Shown here in pieces: positions 29,197 through 37,386 of a stretch of DNA of 64,000 bases (position 1 is the first letter of the stretch; each line of letters starts with the position of its first letter). A model generated the notes under the pieces. It had not been told where the DNA came from, searched no databases, and was given only the letters and a program-made list of their open reading frames with translations. Source of the stretch: Psychrobacter maritimus (lineage in GTDB: Bacteria; Pseudomonadota; Gammaproteobacteria; Pseudomonadales; Moraxellaceae); NCBI RefSeq assembly GCF_904846345.1, contig NZ_CAJHAJ010000001.1, forward strand, positions 1 through 64,000. Direction: 5' to 3'. Position numbers and translations under genes: made by a program.

Positions 29197-30339
29197 TTAA
29201 TCGTTTAAGACCACAAAGCGACGACTACCTTGACGGGTTTGACTGAATGTAGCTAATAGCTCAGGATGGGCTTTAATGACAGCTTTACTATCCAGACCGA
29301 CACTGTCTTTCGAGCGCTTCCATGAAATAGCTCCTTTCTCAAATACAGCGACCTCATTGTCGGCAATTAGCGTTTGCAGCTGGTGCTTTACCTGATCATG
29401 ACGCTGCTCTAACTCTTGCATGTAATCACGATAACTTAGCAGTTGCTCAAACAGTTTATTAGCGCCATCATCATCCGTTAGATCGACCTTGCTTGAAGGC
29501 TTAGTGTTTGGATACAGCTGTTTTAAGGCTCTTGCTGCTGACTCACTATGATCAGGCGTTGGCGGGGTGTCGGTCTGCACGTATTGCCAGAACAGGCGCT
29601 CATGCTCCATGATGGACTGGATTAAGCGTTCGTCACGCTCAACTTTATAAATCTTCGCTTCATGACCACATAGCAGCACGCAGATGTGAGCAGCCTGCTT
29701 ACCCGTAACCGCTAATTGATGTTGCACTTGGCAGGTGACATATAACGGAACACCATCCTTCCACAGCTTGGCACCATGCTCCCCAGCAGTTTTACACTCT
29801 AATATCTGTACTTCATCACTACCAGTGATTGCATAGTCTAAATTGGCGAGCATAAAGTGCTTGTCAGGATTAGGATGCTGCAAGATGGCGTTTACGCGGC
29901 GTACCTTATTGCCTGTATGCTCTTGATAGTATTTAGCCACCATCGGCTCTAAGGTATTGCCCCAGTATAGTGGCGAGTAGCCCTCGATGCTCTGATCGAT
30001 ATTTGAGCTCATGCGTCCTGTCTTAATCATCCATAGCTCAAGCATAGATATGTACGGATGGATACCACAAGCGGCAGCAGCATCAGAGCTGCCAATACCT
30101 TGCTTGCGAAATTGTAGCCAGTCTTCACGACTTAACGATTTGGTGTTAATCAAACGCTTAGCTGTGGTTGATGTATTTGCTTGAGTAGGTCTACCAACCG
30201 CTTCATTTTGCTTTAGCGTGAGCTCTGCTGGTTTGCCCTTGGTTTCAGGCTTAGCAGTTCGCGATGCTTTACCCTTAACGGTTGCACGCTTAAGTCTTGG
30301 CTGAGTGGTAGTTGTATTGTTTAATGCGATCATGTTCAT
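29197..30339 (-). CDS. YqaJ-type viral recombinase exonuclease
   Basis: A lambda-exonuclease-like (YqaJ) nuclease. Core motifs: DWLQFRKQGIGSSDAAAACGIHPY (typical G-G/S-S-D start), YWGNTLEPMVAKYY with the first catalytic Glu, HFMLANLDYAI with the Asp, and VQILECKTAG with the ExK. It would process double-strand ends for single-strand annealing. The island encodes no evident RecT/Bet partner; the neighbouring DUF932 protein often travels with this exonuclease. I chose the ATG at 30339 because GAAGGAA lies seven bases before it, leaving 380 residues; a longer frame to 30420 has no such support. The first 75 residues are basic and low-complexity. Confidence 0.85.
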   Translation of the reverse strand: MNMIALNNTTTTQPRLKRATVKGKASRTAKPETKGKPAELTLKQNEAVGRPTQANTSTTAKRLINTKSLSREDWLQFRKQGIGSSDAAAACGIHPYISMLELWMIKTGRMSSNIDQSIEGYSPLYWGNTLEPMVAKYYQEHTGNKVRRVNAILQHPNPDKHFMLANLDYAITGSDEVQILECKTAGEHGAKLWKDGVPLYVTCQVQHQLAVTGKQAAHICVLLCGHEAKIYKVERDERLIQSIMEHERLFWQYVQTDTPPTPDHSESAARALKQLYPNTKPSSKVDLTDDDGANKLFEQLLSYRDYMQELEQRHDQVKHQLQTLIADNEVAVFEKGAISWKRSKDSVGLDSKAVIKAHPELLATFSQTRQGSRRFVVLND

Positions 30340-30408
30340 GATGAATTCCTTCGTTAGATTTATTATTAATAAGTAATGCGGTACTTTGTTTGATTGACGG
30401 CATAAAAA

Positions 30409-30430
30409 AACCACGCGCAAAGGCGTGGTT
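30409..30430 (-). terminator. Intrinsic terminator of the DUF932 gene
   Basis: AACCACGC (30409-30416) pairs with GCGTGGTT (30423-30430). Seven Ts follow on the minus strand. Confidence 0.85.
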
Positions 30431-30461
30431 GATTCATCAAGTAAACAAAGTCATTAAGAGA

Positions 30462-31457
30462 CTAGGCAATTAAGCGCAGCGCTTCATCGAGGCTTTTATC
30501 TTTAAGCTTTGCTCCGGCACCAAACCAAGCTGAGTCTAAGCGATGGTCCCTCGACATGGCACGGCGTTCATGATCAATAAACTCCGTCATGGCAGACAGC
30601 AAGCCATAAGCGGTGTCTTTAGCGGAGGCTAGATCCGCTCCTCGACCTTGACCATTAAACATAGTCATCACCTGATTCATCGCTTTAGCATTCGGAACCG
30701 CTTCCTTTTCCTTCTTAGCCGTATTAAATAAAATGAGGCCATCGTCTTTAACATCGTTAAACACGCGGTTTAAATAATTGGCGGCTTCTGCTTGCGTCAC
30801 TCGTCTATTGGTTAATTGCTTCATCTCATAATTAAAGTCATCCCACTGACTAACAGATACGCCTAGTTGCCGTTTTACTTTGTCTGCATCAAAGGTGGTG
30901 CTATGCGGTACTTTCACCACGCCTCCTGAGCCATCAGCCAGACTGATTGCTAAGGTGTTATTACACACCACACGGATATTGGTAAACTGTGCGGTAGTGG
31001 CAAGGGTGCCATCACAAGCGGTTGCAAGGAGCAAATAGCCATGACTAACATCACCACCTTTGAGTGTTGCAGACTGACCAGTACGAGCCAATGCCCAGAA
31101 CTTACGACCACCTTTTAAAACCCCTGCCGTTTCAAGCTCAAAGTCTGCTTGTTCAGTCAGATCCCGATAAAACTCTAAGATCTCATTCGGTTGCACTTCT
31201 TGATAGCGCTGACTGACCACTGATAATGGCTCTAAGTTATCAGAGCGGTAAAGCACCTTATTGGTGTCAAAAGGCATGATTAGACTTTGTCCTTTTTCAT
31301 TGTTCGCCATATAGCTGACGTCTGATGATTCAATACGCCAATCCATTCCCGCCTCACGTGCCCAGACTTCGATAGGCTGCTTGGGAGATAGCTCGTTGCC
31401 AAGACCGTGCCAAGGGGTGTCACCGACGTACGCCATAGATTCGAGTAAATGTGCCAT
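30462..31457 (-). CDS. DUF932 phage/plasmid-like protein
   Basis: A 331-residue member of DUF932 (phage/plasmid-like protein family). The N-terminus MAHLLESMAYVGDTPWHGLG and the later QEVQPNEILEFYRDL and FTNIRVVCNNTLAISL are typical. These genes lie beside recombination genes on plasmids, ICEs and phages. Function is unproven; a single-strand annealing or DNA-binding partner of the YqaJ exonuclease next door is an inference. The ATG at 31457 has AAGGAA seven bases upstream and is better than 31508. Own terminator at 30409. Confidence 0.85.
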   Translation of the reverse strand: MAHLLESMAYVGDTPWHGLGNELSPKQPIEVWAREAGMDWRIESSDVSYMANNEKGQSLIMPFDTNKVLYRSDNLEPLSVVSQRYQEVQPNEILEFYRDLTEQADFELETAGVLKGGRKFWALARTGQSATLKGGDVSHGYLLLATACDGTLATTAQFTNIRVVCNNTLAISLADGSGGVVKVPHSTTFDADKVKRQLGVSVSQWDDFNYEMKQLTNRRVTQAEAANYLNRVFNDVKDDGLILFNTAKKEKEAVPNAKAMNQVMTMFNGQGRGADLASAKDTAYGLLSAMTEFIDHERRAMSRDHRLDSAWFGAGAKLKDKSLDEALRLIA

Positions 31458-31551
31458 GAGAATATTCCTTTTATTGTTGAATAAAATAAGTGGTTTGATT
31501 GATTTCATGCTTTGCTACATGAGTCATTGAGTGATTAAATAAATGAGGGCG

Positions 31552-31839
31552 TCAGAGACTAAAGCTATGCTGACAGGTACTGCACAAATAGCGCGGCAGG
31601 ACAGCCGATATAATGAGTGGCGGCTGCATCAGTCTTTGTTGTGCCAGATTAATAACGGTGGCAATGGCGCTGCCTGCGACCATGCCAATCATGGGATTGA
31701 TCTTGTAGTACTTGCAGACGCTCACACCAAGACCAACGAATAGCTTTGGTGAGCACAGATGCTCTGTTATTCCTTGCGTACTGGTCTCTATGTTTTCGAT
31801 AACGTGGGCTGAATGACAGCTCGGACAAATAGGTTTCAT
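31552..31839 (-). CDS. Small zinc-ribbon protein, unknown
   Basis: A 95-residue protein with CPSCHSAH at the N-terminus and CSTCQHSF at the C-terminus. The two CxxC pairs probably form one split zinc ribbon. The middle (about residues 35-70) is hydrophobic, with GMVAGSAIATVI, so it may insert in or lie at the membrane. A near-perfect ribosome site AAGGAGG precedes the ATG at 31839. I do not recognise a family. It sits between the DUF932 and YfjJ genes of the island and has no visible terminator of its own. Confidence 0.65.
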   Translation of the reverse strand: MKPICPSCHSAHVIENIETSTQGITEHLCSPKLFVGLGVSVCKYYKINPMIGMVAGSAIATVINLAQQRLMQPPLIISAVLPRYLCSTCQHSFSL

Positions 31840-31867
31840 AGTACCTCCTTGATAATGGCGCATAAAA

Positions 31868-31891
31868 AAGGCCTGCTACAAAGCAGACCTT
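31868..31891 (-). terminator. Intrinsic terminator of the YfjJ-like gene
   Basis: AAGGCCTGC (31868-31876) pairs with GCAGACCTT (31883-31891) with one G-T pair. T-run on the minus strand. Confidence 0.82.
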
Positions 31892-31969
31892 GATGATACG
31901 TTTAGGATTAGATTGATAAGGCAACGCTGACATCGATGCTCATCTCATATGGATGCTATATATCTGTAA

Positions 31970-32884
31970 TTATTTTGATATGGATGGTAAGCCTCTACGT
32001 TTAGGCGTTCTATAAATACCGTGACCAAAGGTGCGCATGTTTGGCATCCACAGTTTAAGTTGCTGTTCATGCTTGCTTGGTTTGGTTAGATATAAAGCTG
32101 ACGTTATCGCGTTTTCAACTTCCCTAGGATTATCACGATGGATCATGCCAATACCCAATTTGCCATTTTGCTCATACTTCTGCTTAGTCTCTGCATCGTG
32201 ATAGTTATAGTACTCACCTAGGCCACCTGTCATCATTTTCCATTTTTCACCTACCTCTTTTGCTAGATACCAGTCATTTCGTCTTTCTGAGCCATCGAAT
32301 ATTAGGAGTAAATGACAGTGCAATCCGCCCTCAATACCGCCTTGTTCAAGAGCCCATGCATTACCTTGAAGATGTTCAAAGCACGTTTTCTTATTACTGA
32401 TCAGCTCTCTAAACTTTCTCATGTGTTGGTCAAAACTATCAATGGACACATGATGGCTGGTTTCCTCTGCGTACTTTAGATCGATACGAATAAAGAGCAG
32501 TCTTGAATAATGGCTAGTCAGATTATTTACATAACACTCTAACTGTCTCTTATTTTGAGATTCCTGATAAATGAACGCCTGACGTTCATTATTAATATCA
32601 TTTTTATAGCATGACAGTATGTTGATAAAACACTGTGTTTTATCATGGTCCCAAATCACGTTCTTTGGATAGGTATCACCAACGATCGCTTGAGTGCTAC
32701 TAAAAAATGCTAACACTGCCTGTGAATAAAACAACTCAGTATTGAGATGATTCATAAACAGGTTGTACAAACCGTTCAGTTTATCCATGGTCTCATCAAA
32801 GCTGATGGTATTTGCCAGTATATCTGTAACTAGACTATGAACATTAGCGACAACTAGCGGTTGGTTGAGATGTGAATACGGCAT
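31970..32884 (-). CDS. YagK/YfjJ-type (inovirus Gp2-like) replication protein
   Basis: A 304-residue protein of the YagK/YfjJ C-terminal domain family, related to inovirus Gp2 replication initiators. The core contains GGLHCHLLLIFDG, a histidine-hydrophobic-histidine pattern like the HUH metal motif. It also has EVGEKWKMMTGGLGEYYNYHD and ENAITSALYLTKPSKHEQQ with a tyrosine that could be the nucleophile. The ending HGIYRTPKRRGLPSISK is typical. It could start replication of the excised island or act in regulation. Its ribosome site is partly buried in a hairpin (32894-32915). P4-like islands often carry such a gene next to AlpA. Confidence 0.75.
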   Translation of the reverse strand: MPYSHLNQPLVVANVHSLVTDILANTISFDETMDKLNGLYNLFMNHLNTELFYSQAVLAFFSSTQAIVGDTYPKNVIWDHDKTQCFINILSCYKNDINNERQAFIYQESQNKRQLECYVNNLTSHYSRLLFIRIDLKYAEETSHHVSIDSFDQHMRKFRELISNKKTCFEHLQGNAWALEQGGIEGGLHCHLLLIFDGSERRNDWYLAKEVGEKWKMMTGGLGEYYNYHDAETKQKYEQNGKLGIGMIHRDNPREVENAITSALYLTKPSKHEQQLKLWMPNMRTFGHGIYRTPKRRGLPSISK

Positions 32885-32893
32885 GGTAGTGCT

Positions 32894-32915
32894 CCTATGA
32901 AGTTGGTTTCATAGG
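32894..32915 (-). promoter_or_regulatory. Hairpin overlapping the ribosome site of the YfjJ-like gene
   Basis: An 8-bp perfect stem (32894-32901 with 32908-32915) lies 10 bases upstream of the start codon. Its start-proximal arm includes part of the AGGAG ribosome site, so folding would hide it. A translational switch is an inference. Confidence 0.45.
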
Positions 32916-33448
32916 GTAAGGTCAGTCTGTATTTTTATAATATTCGCTGAGAGCGCAACTCTCAGCACTAGAATAAATGATGACTGTATTATTAATAATA
33001 TATATAACCCACTAAGGGGGATATGCTAAAGAGAAGCTTTTTGCTTGTGTGGTTAAGGTTTTTTTATCAGGGCTAATGGTAGATTGCTGTCTGCGCTGGA
33101 GTTTTTATTAAGATGGAGTTAGCGGACTGGATCTGTTACAACATGCCATTAAGTGTTCTTGCTTAGTGATGAAATCACCCATTCAATTGAACGCAGATAA
33201 CGCCTAAAAGAAGCATTTATATTAGGCTGCATTTACTCATACTTATTGCTAGAACGAAACTTATATACAAGGTATAGTCAAAGCAGAAAGATGAAAGAAT
33301 AAATTTAGTCTATTTTAAGCTAAAAAAGAGCATAAGACTGCTCATGCCTCTATATTAGGGAGTTTCTATGTAGTAAATACATACTTTTTTCCTACTAAAA
33401 TAGACTATTAACCCACTTTTTAAGAGTTTTCTTGAAGGAAATCTGGCT
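32916..33448. other. Gene-free AT-rich stretch beside the replication-like gene
   Basis: About 530 bases with no convincing gene. It has an AT-rich run near 32980-33005 and a short hairpin near 33328-33345. It could hold promoters for both flanking divergent genes or an island origin; no repeats of an iteron type are evident. Confidence 0.35.
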
Positions 33449-34672
33449 ATGATATACGCTAATAATTCGAATTATAATGATGGGAGTTCGGCTCATATTG
33501 ATGATCGGCTGAGCGACAATTACGAAACCTCGGTTGAAAAAAGTGGAGATGTTTCGACGGCTTTAACAGCTACATCTGATAATAATGGGGTTTTAATAAA
33601 AGTGGATAATCAGCCATCTGCTAGTTTAAATCAAGAAGTGCTAAATCAAGCTAATGCATATTTCTTGGCTCAGCAATATAAATTTAGTACTGACTCGTAT
33701 TTTTACCAGGCGAAGCAAAGCTGGAAGAACTTAGAGGACTTTTATAATACGATTGGACGTTTTAATGAGGACGATTGCAAGAGCTTGGTATTTGCGCACA
33801 ATATGTATTTGGGGTATTTATCAGATAATATCGAGTTTGATAAGGGAGCCTTCAAATCCACTTTGATCAGGATATTCAAGTCTCAACCATATCCAATTCC
33901 ATACTTTCACGAGCTAATGCAATTTAAAATTAATAACCAGCTGCCAGATAGCTCATTGAACTGGATAAAAGGTGATCTCCGTAGTGCTCTGCATATCGCT
34001 TATTTAGTTCGAGGTATTTTTTACAATAAAACTATGGTTGGAGGTAATGAGTTAATTGTGCACATTTTAAATTACTTAAAGCATGAGACCATTAATTTCA
34101 ATTACAACCCTCTTATCTTACCGTACTATGCAAACCCCGTAGACGTAAACAATCATCCGTTAATTGGGCGTATAGAAACAATCAAATCCAACTATTTTAG
34201 AAACCGCACTGACAGAGAAATCAAGTGGCTTAAGGGTGATGATAATGATCAAATTGAATGGGCTTATAACTATTTAAGCTCAAATAAGAGAGACCACTTC
34301 ATACTTCAGAATGTTTTCATACCCTCTTCTCTAGAAGACAAGTACAATTTAATTTTAGCAAGTCTCGATGTCCTATCAAACGTAGATTACACGTATGAAA
34401 TCTTTACTCAAAAGATAGATACAAATGACCCTACAATTGATTTTGAGTCAATATCAGAAATATCATATAGAGCTAAAATTATAGATAACATGAAAGACGC
34501 ATGGATTAAAATCTCGGCGAGCAACAAGAACGAAGATTTAAGTGAAGTCAAGATATATAAGAAAAATCAAGATCAATTGGATTCTATCATCAAAGCTAAA
34601 GGAACGACTGCCAACAAAGTTATAAGCCAAATAATTGAAGATGCGTACAAAAAAACTTTCAATAAGGGCTAG
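33449..34672 (+). CDS. Unknown 407-residue protein, possible C-terminal ribbon-helix-helix
   Basis: Not recognised. The N-terminal 60 residues are polar and probably disordered (rich in Asn, Ser, Asp). Residues 70-340 look like a mostly helical soluble domain. The last 40 residues, EVKIYKKNQDQLDSIIKAKGTTANKVISQIIEDAY, have the spacing of a ribbon-helix-helix DNA-binding unit: a short strand, then two helices. No signal peptide or membrane segment. It is the last gene of the island, pointing to attR, and is lower in GC than the core genes. The role could be defence cargo or island control; I cannot decide. Confidence 0.6.
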   Translation: MIYANNSNYNDGSSAHIDDRLSDNYETSVEKSGDVSTALTATSDNNGVLIKVDNQPSASLNQEVLNQANAYFLAQQYKFSTDSYFYQAKQSWKNLEDFYNTIGRFNEDDCKSLVFAHNMYLGYLSDNIEFDKGAFKSTLIRIFKSQPYPIPYFHELMQFKINNQLPDSSLNWIKGDLRSALHIAYLVRGIFYNKTMVGGNELIVHILNYLKHETINFNYNPLILPYYANPVDVNNHPLIGRIETIKSNYFRNRTDREIKWLKGDDNDQIEWAYNYLSSNKRDHFILQNVFIPSSLEDKYNLILASLDVLSNVDYTYEIFTQKIDTNDPTIDFESISEISYRAKIIDNMKDAWIKISASNKNEDLSEVKIYKKNQDQLDSIIKAKGTTANKVISQIIEDAYKKTFNKG

Positions 34673-34822
34673 ATAACTTAGGCAGATAGGGTTAATCGTC
34701 TAAGGATAGCTTTTGGTCGATAGTATGTTGAAAATTTCAATTTATGTACACCCCTATGTACACTATTAAAATTAAATAATAAATTAACTTTTTAAATCAA
34801 TAGGTTATAACGCAATCATTGT

Positions 34823-34842
34823 TCCGGCTCCGGGTACCATTA
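34823..34842 (+). repeat. attR of the tRNA-Leu island
   Basis: A perfect copy of 6964-6983 without the rest of a tRNA. It is followed after five bases by an intrinsic terminator that was probably the original tRNA-Leu terminator. Confidence 0.92.
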
Positions 34843-34847
34843 CATTG

Positions 34848-34875
34848 AAAGGCTTCCAAGCAATTGGAAGCCTTT
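34848..34875 (+). terminator. Displaced tRNA-Leu terminator
   Basis: A 12-bp perfect stem (AAAGGCTTCCAA, 34848-34859, with 34864-34875), four-base loop and a T-run. It lies just outside attR, at the distance expected of a tRNA terminator, so it probably served tRNA-Leu before the island entered. Confidence 0.85.
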
Positions 34876-35040
34876 TTCTTATGGTGTCGTTTTTTCATTA
34901 GATTAATAATTCCCTCGTTTATTGCTAGCGAAAATATTCTGAGAAAATAACTGTTTTATAATATTTGTCAGTCTAGACCGGTTAATCATAGTTTTAATTT
35001 AGTTGAAAGCTCATACTTCATACTTGCTAATAAATTGAAG

Positions 35041-35101
35041 CCAAAAAAATCCGACCCCATGAAGTGATCGGACTTTTAATATTTGGTGAAGATGGCAGAA
35101 A
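35041..35101 (-). repeat. Degenerate copy of the ssrA 3' end and terminator
   Basis: The 60 bases from 35041 match those from 60093 at 53 positions without gaps. The match covers the whole ssrA terminator hairpin and the first 17 bases of the tmRNA 3' end (CCA, acceptor strand). The rest of a tmRNA is absent. It looks like a decayed far attachment site of an ssrA-targeted island, now diverged because it is free of constraint. Confidence 0.75.
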
Positions 35102-35259
35102 CTAACTATCAATCACAAACCATTGATATTAAAAGTTTTAAAACATCAATGATATCAACCATTATTCTTTATTATTACTATTTTAAAATACCTAATTAGA
35201 TTTTTCATTTCTAACGTGATACATGACCTATGCTTTCATAACATGTATAGTTCTGAGAA

Positions 35260-35505
35260 TTAAAAGCCTGCCTCGGCCTGTGTTATCGCTACTATCTTAA
35301 TTGGTACTGCACACGACCAAGCCATGCCAGCTGTACAATAAAACATACCATCCCTAAAAGACACTACACGGGCTGTAAAATCATTATTGGCTAAATAGGC
35401 CATAGCATCCTGATCGCAACCATCATCTACCGCACACCAGACCTCTTGATGACCCTCTTCCAACATTACACGAGTTAGTTCACTTCCTGTAATTGCTGCA
35501 TCCAT
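35260..35505 (-). CDS. Small unknown protein, paralogue A
   Basis: An 81-residue soluble protein. It shares SGxxLTRxMLExGxxxVWCAV near the N-terminus, a hydrophobic middle (VVSFRDGMFYC) and the ending AVPIKIVAITQAEAGF with the protein encoded at 35772-36023. AGGAGC precedes the ATG. The conserved WCAV cysteine stands out. No family recognised. It is alone on its transcript, separated from its paralogue by 266 AT-rich bases. Confidence 0.7.
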   Translation of the reverse strand: MDAAITGSELTRVMLEEGHQEVWCAVDDGCDQDAMAYLANNDFTARVVSFRDGMFYCTAGMAWSCAVPIKIVAITQAEAGF

Positions 35506-35771
35506 ACCTATAGCTCCTAATCATATTTTACGATTATTAAGCCAAACAAGTGGGTATATAAAAGCTATACCTTGACCATCTCTGAGACTTTCGCATTTAT
35601 GATTTTGTATTTTTAAATCATAACGGTACAGTAGACGTGCCTAATACTATTTTTTAATACATAGTATATATCTTTATTCACAATAATGAATATGATTTAT
35701 AGTCTAATTATCAATTAACTATACTATAAACTAATGTTTATTAAAATAATATTAATTAAATTAGAATTTTT

Positions 35772-36023
35772 CTATAACCCCACTTCTTCTTGAGTAATTT
35801 CAACCTTTTTAATTGGTATCGCGTATTTCCATCTACCACCTTCTTTACAGAGAAAGTGACCATCCTCAAATGCCACAATATGCATTATAAAGTCACTGCT
35901 GACATTGATAATAGTCTCCAGAGCATGCTCAGCACTTTTATGACTCACAGCGCACCACACTTGCTCATCACCGCGCTCTAGCATAGCTCTAGTTAAATCA
36001 CTCCCTGATAGTCTATTATTCAT
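35772..36023 (-). CDS. Small unknown protein, paralogue B
   Basis: An 83-residue soluble protein, clearly related to the one at 35260-35505: SGSDLTRAMLERGDEQVWCAV, then IVAFEDGHFLCKEGGRWKYAIPIKKVEITQEEVGL. Roughly 40 percent of positions look identical by eye. AAGG precedes the ATG. Function unknown; tandem duplication followed by divergence fits immunity genes or phage-derived small proteins, but nothing proves either. Confidence 0.7.
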   Translation of the reverse strand: MNNRLSGSDLTRAMLERGDEQVWCAVSHKSAEHALETIINVSSDFIMHIVAFEDGHFLCKEGGRWKYAIPIKKVEITQEEVGL

Positions 36024-36319
36024 GTCTCAACCTTTATTTCTAACAGTTAATTTCAGCTTCCAATCTTATACTTTAATAATATGTTTTTATGTCTACTAAT
36101 GTTCACGTATTGTATATAGCATATTGCGTTCGGTAAACTGACGTAAAGAGAACTCATAATTCTAGTTAAGAGAACCATTTCGTATTTTGATAACTATCAA
36201 TCTCATGTATAGCCTTATTATCCCACCCGTCATCGAGGTATTGTTCTACTGGCTTATTAATTAACTTATTTGCAAGCTTTGAGATTGTAGGATGATTAAC
36301 GTCCTTGCAATTTTTCCGG

Positions 36320-36616
36320 TTGAAGCTTTAAAGAATACATACTGATCTGAAAAGCCTAGTTCTTTGATCTCCTCCAATACTTCTATTGCTTGCGGTTCTA
36401 TGGGCACAATGTGCAAACACCTAGTTTCACCAATAAAACCCCATCATAAGCATTGATGTCTTTTAATAGTTTAGGTAATTACTGGCTTGTGATACGGCTA
36501 TGATTAATGGTTCTATGTGGTTTGATTGCTTCGGCTAAATCGGTGGCTGGGTTGTGCGTGGCTAGTCCATTGAACCGCCCTAGGATTATCGGAGACTCAA
36601 CATTCCGAGAAACACG
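36320..36616 (-). pseudogene. Decayed P4-type integrase fragment
   Basis: Translating the minus strand gives THNPATDLAEAIKPHRT followed by SRITS, a stop, then LPKLLKDINAYDG. These match the core-binding domain of P4-type integrases (NPAxDLxxAIKPHxT...L..LL..I..Y.G). After an internal deletion and frame change comes HIVPIEPQAIEVLEEIKELGFSDQYVF, the HIVPLSxQAxExLxxI...YVF part of the catalytic domain. There are in-frame stops and the active-site region is lost, so it is dead. It is a different integrase from that at 7144-8522. Below 36320, to about 36150, a further open segment (NHPTISKLANKLINK...) continues in a shifted frame and cannot be placed. Confidence 0.75.
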
Positions 36617-36622
36617 TCAATC

Positions 36623-36952
36623 TCAAGGCTGTTTATTATTATCCATATTAACCGGTATTGGCACTGAATAAGGTTGGGCTGGAGCGCCTTGCATTCTGTT
36701 AATGCTTTCTTTGTTTAGACCGATAAGCGCCTTAATCGTCCAATTGTCTTCAATGGACTTCTGATCTGAAACACAAGGCCGTAGCGATTGTTCAAACTCT
36801 TGCTTGGTCGTCTTATAGTCTGCCCATAACGAGTCTAGTATGCCGATATTGCTTTCATCTATACCGATGCCTTGAGTGGCTTCAGCTATGATTTGAGCGT
36901 AGCCTTCATGACTTTCTTCATCAGGTTCAATGAAGTTAAAACTTCTTTGTTG
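36623..36952 (-). pseudogene. Open 109-codon remnant without a start codon
   Basis: A minus-strand frame of 109 codons (FNFIEPDEESHEGYAQII ... SIPIPV-like end, finishing MDNNKQP). It opens directly after the stop of the membrane gene at 36953 and has no start codon or ribosome site at its head. Composition is that of a real soluble protein, so it looks like the C-terminal piece of a lost gene. Family not recognised. Confidence 0.45.
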
Positions 36953-37375
36953 CTACTGCCCTACTCGCGCAGCTAACCAAATAAACACGCCACTACCTAT
37001 AAACCAAAAAGACATAAGAACAAAAGTAAAAAACGAACCCAAAAGTAGCTTGTTATGCTTTTGGTACATCTTAAGCGCACTCTTGTCATTAATTAAAGGA
37101 TACCAAGCCAATTGTGGTATTTTAAATGAACCATATTTTTTATATTTTAGGTGGTAGTTCATGTAAATGCTTGCCATTGCAATGATAAAGAAATGTATAT
37201 CATAACCGTCCATCTTTTTATTATAATGTTTTTTGTCTGAATACAAAATGTAGGATATATCTTCCTTATTCCTTCTAAAATAAATGACGCACAGTTGATA
37301 CGTTATCATCCATGTGACCATTCCACCTATACCAACAGCTATTGCAAGCCATCTAAAAATTTCTTGATAGTTCAA
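36953..37375 (-). CDS. Membrane protein, putative immunity partner of the adjacent effector
   Basis: A 140-residue inner-membrane protein with two or more clear membrane segments (near residues 8-30 and 108-135) and a weaker one near 60-75. Start is TTG at 37375 with AGGAG eight bases upstream; the ribosome site overlaps the stop of the effector gene, so translation is coupled. Third gene of a vgrG-effector-membrane protein set. Membrane immunity proteins typically guard against pore-forming or periplasmic effectors, so an immunity role is likely from position. No family recognised. Confidence 0.6.
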   Translation of the reverse strand: MNYQEIFRWLAIAVGIGGMVTWMITYQLCVIYFRRNKEDISYILYSDKKHYNKKMDGYDIHFFIIAMASIYMNYHLKYKKYGSFKIPQLAWYPLINDKSALKMYQKHNKLLLGSFFTFVLMSFWFIGSGVFIWLAARVGQ

Positions 37376-37386
37376 TACAAGTGCTC

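Larger units (their letters stand above)
6964..34842. mobile_element. 27.9-kb genomic island in tRNA-Leu(UAA)
   Basis: Bounded by the perfect 20-bp repeat TCCGGCTCCGGGTACCATTA at 6964-6983 and 34823-34842. It opens with a P4-type integrase gene pointing away from the tRNA. The far end holds AlpA-like, RDF-like, YqaJ, DUF932 and YfjJ genes. Cargo is a type I restriction system, other defence-like genes and an autotransporter. I see no conjugation or capsid genes, so it is a non-self-transmissible integrative or satellite-like element. The integrase is frameshifted, so the island may now be fixed. Confidence 0.92.

Noticed and set aside
27736..34672. Prophage
   Set aside because: There are recombination and replication-type genes but no capsid, tail, terminase or lysis genes in the island.
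34823..34842. Second tRNA-Leu-like sequence
   Set aside because: Only the last 20 bases of the tRNA region are present; no acceptor 5' strand, D-arm or anticodon arm. It is an attachment site.
36623..36952. Second half of the membrane gene by stop-codon read-through
   Set aside because: The upstream protein is a complete membrane protein, and the remnant is soluble in character with no sign of recoding.
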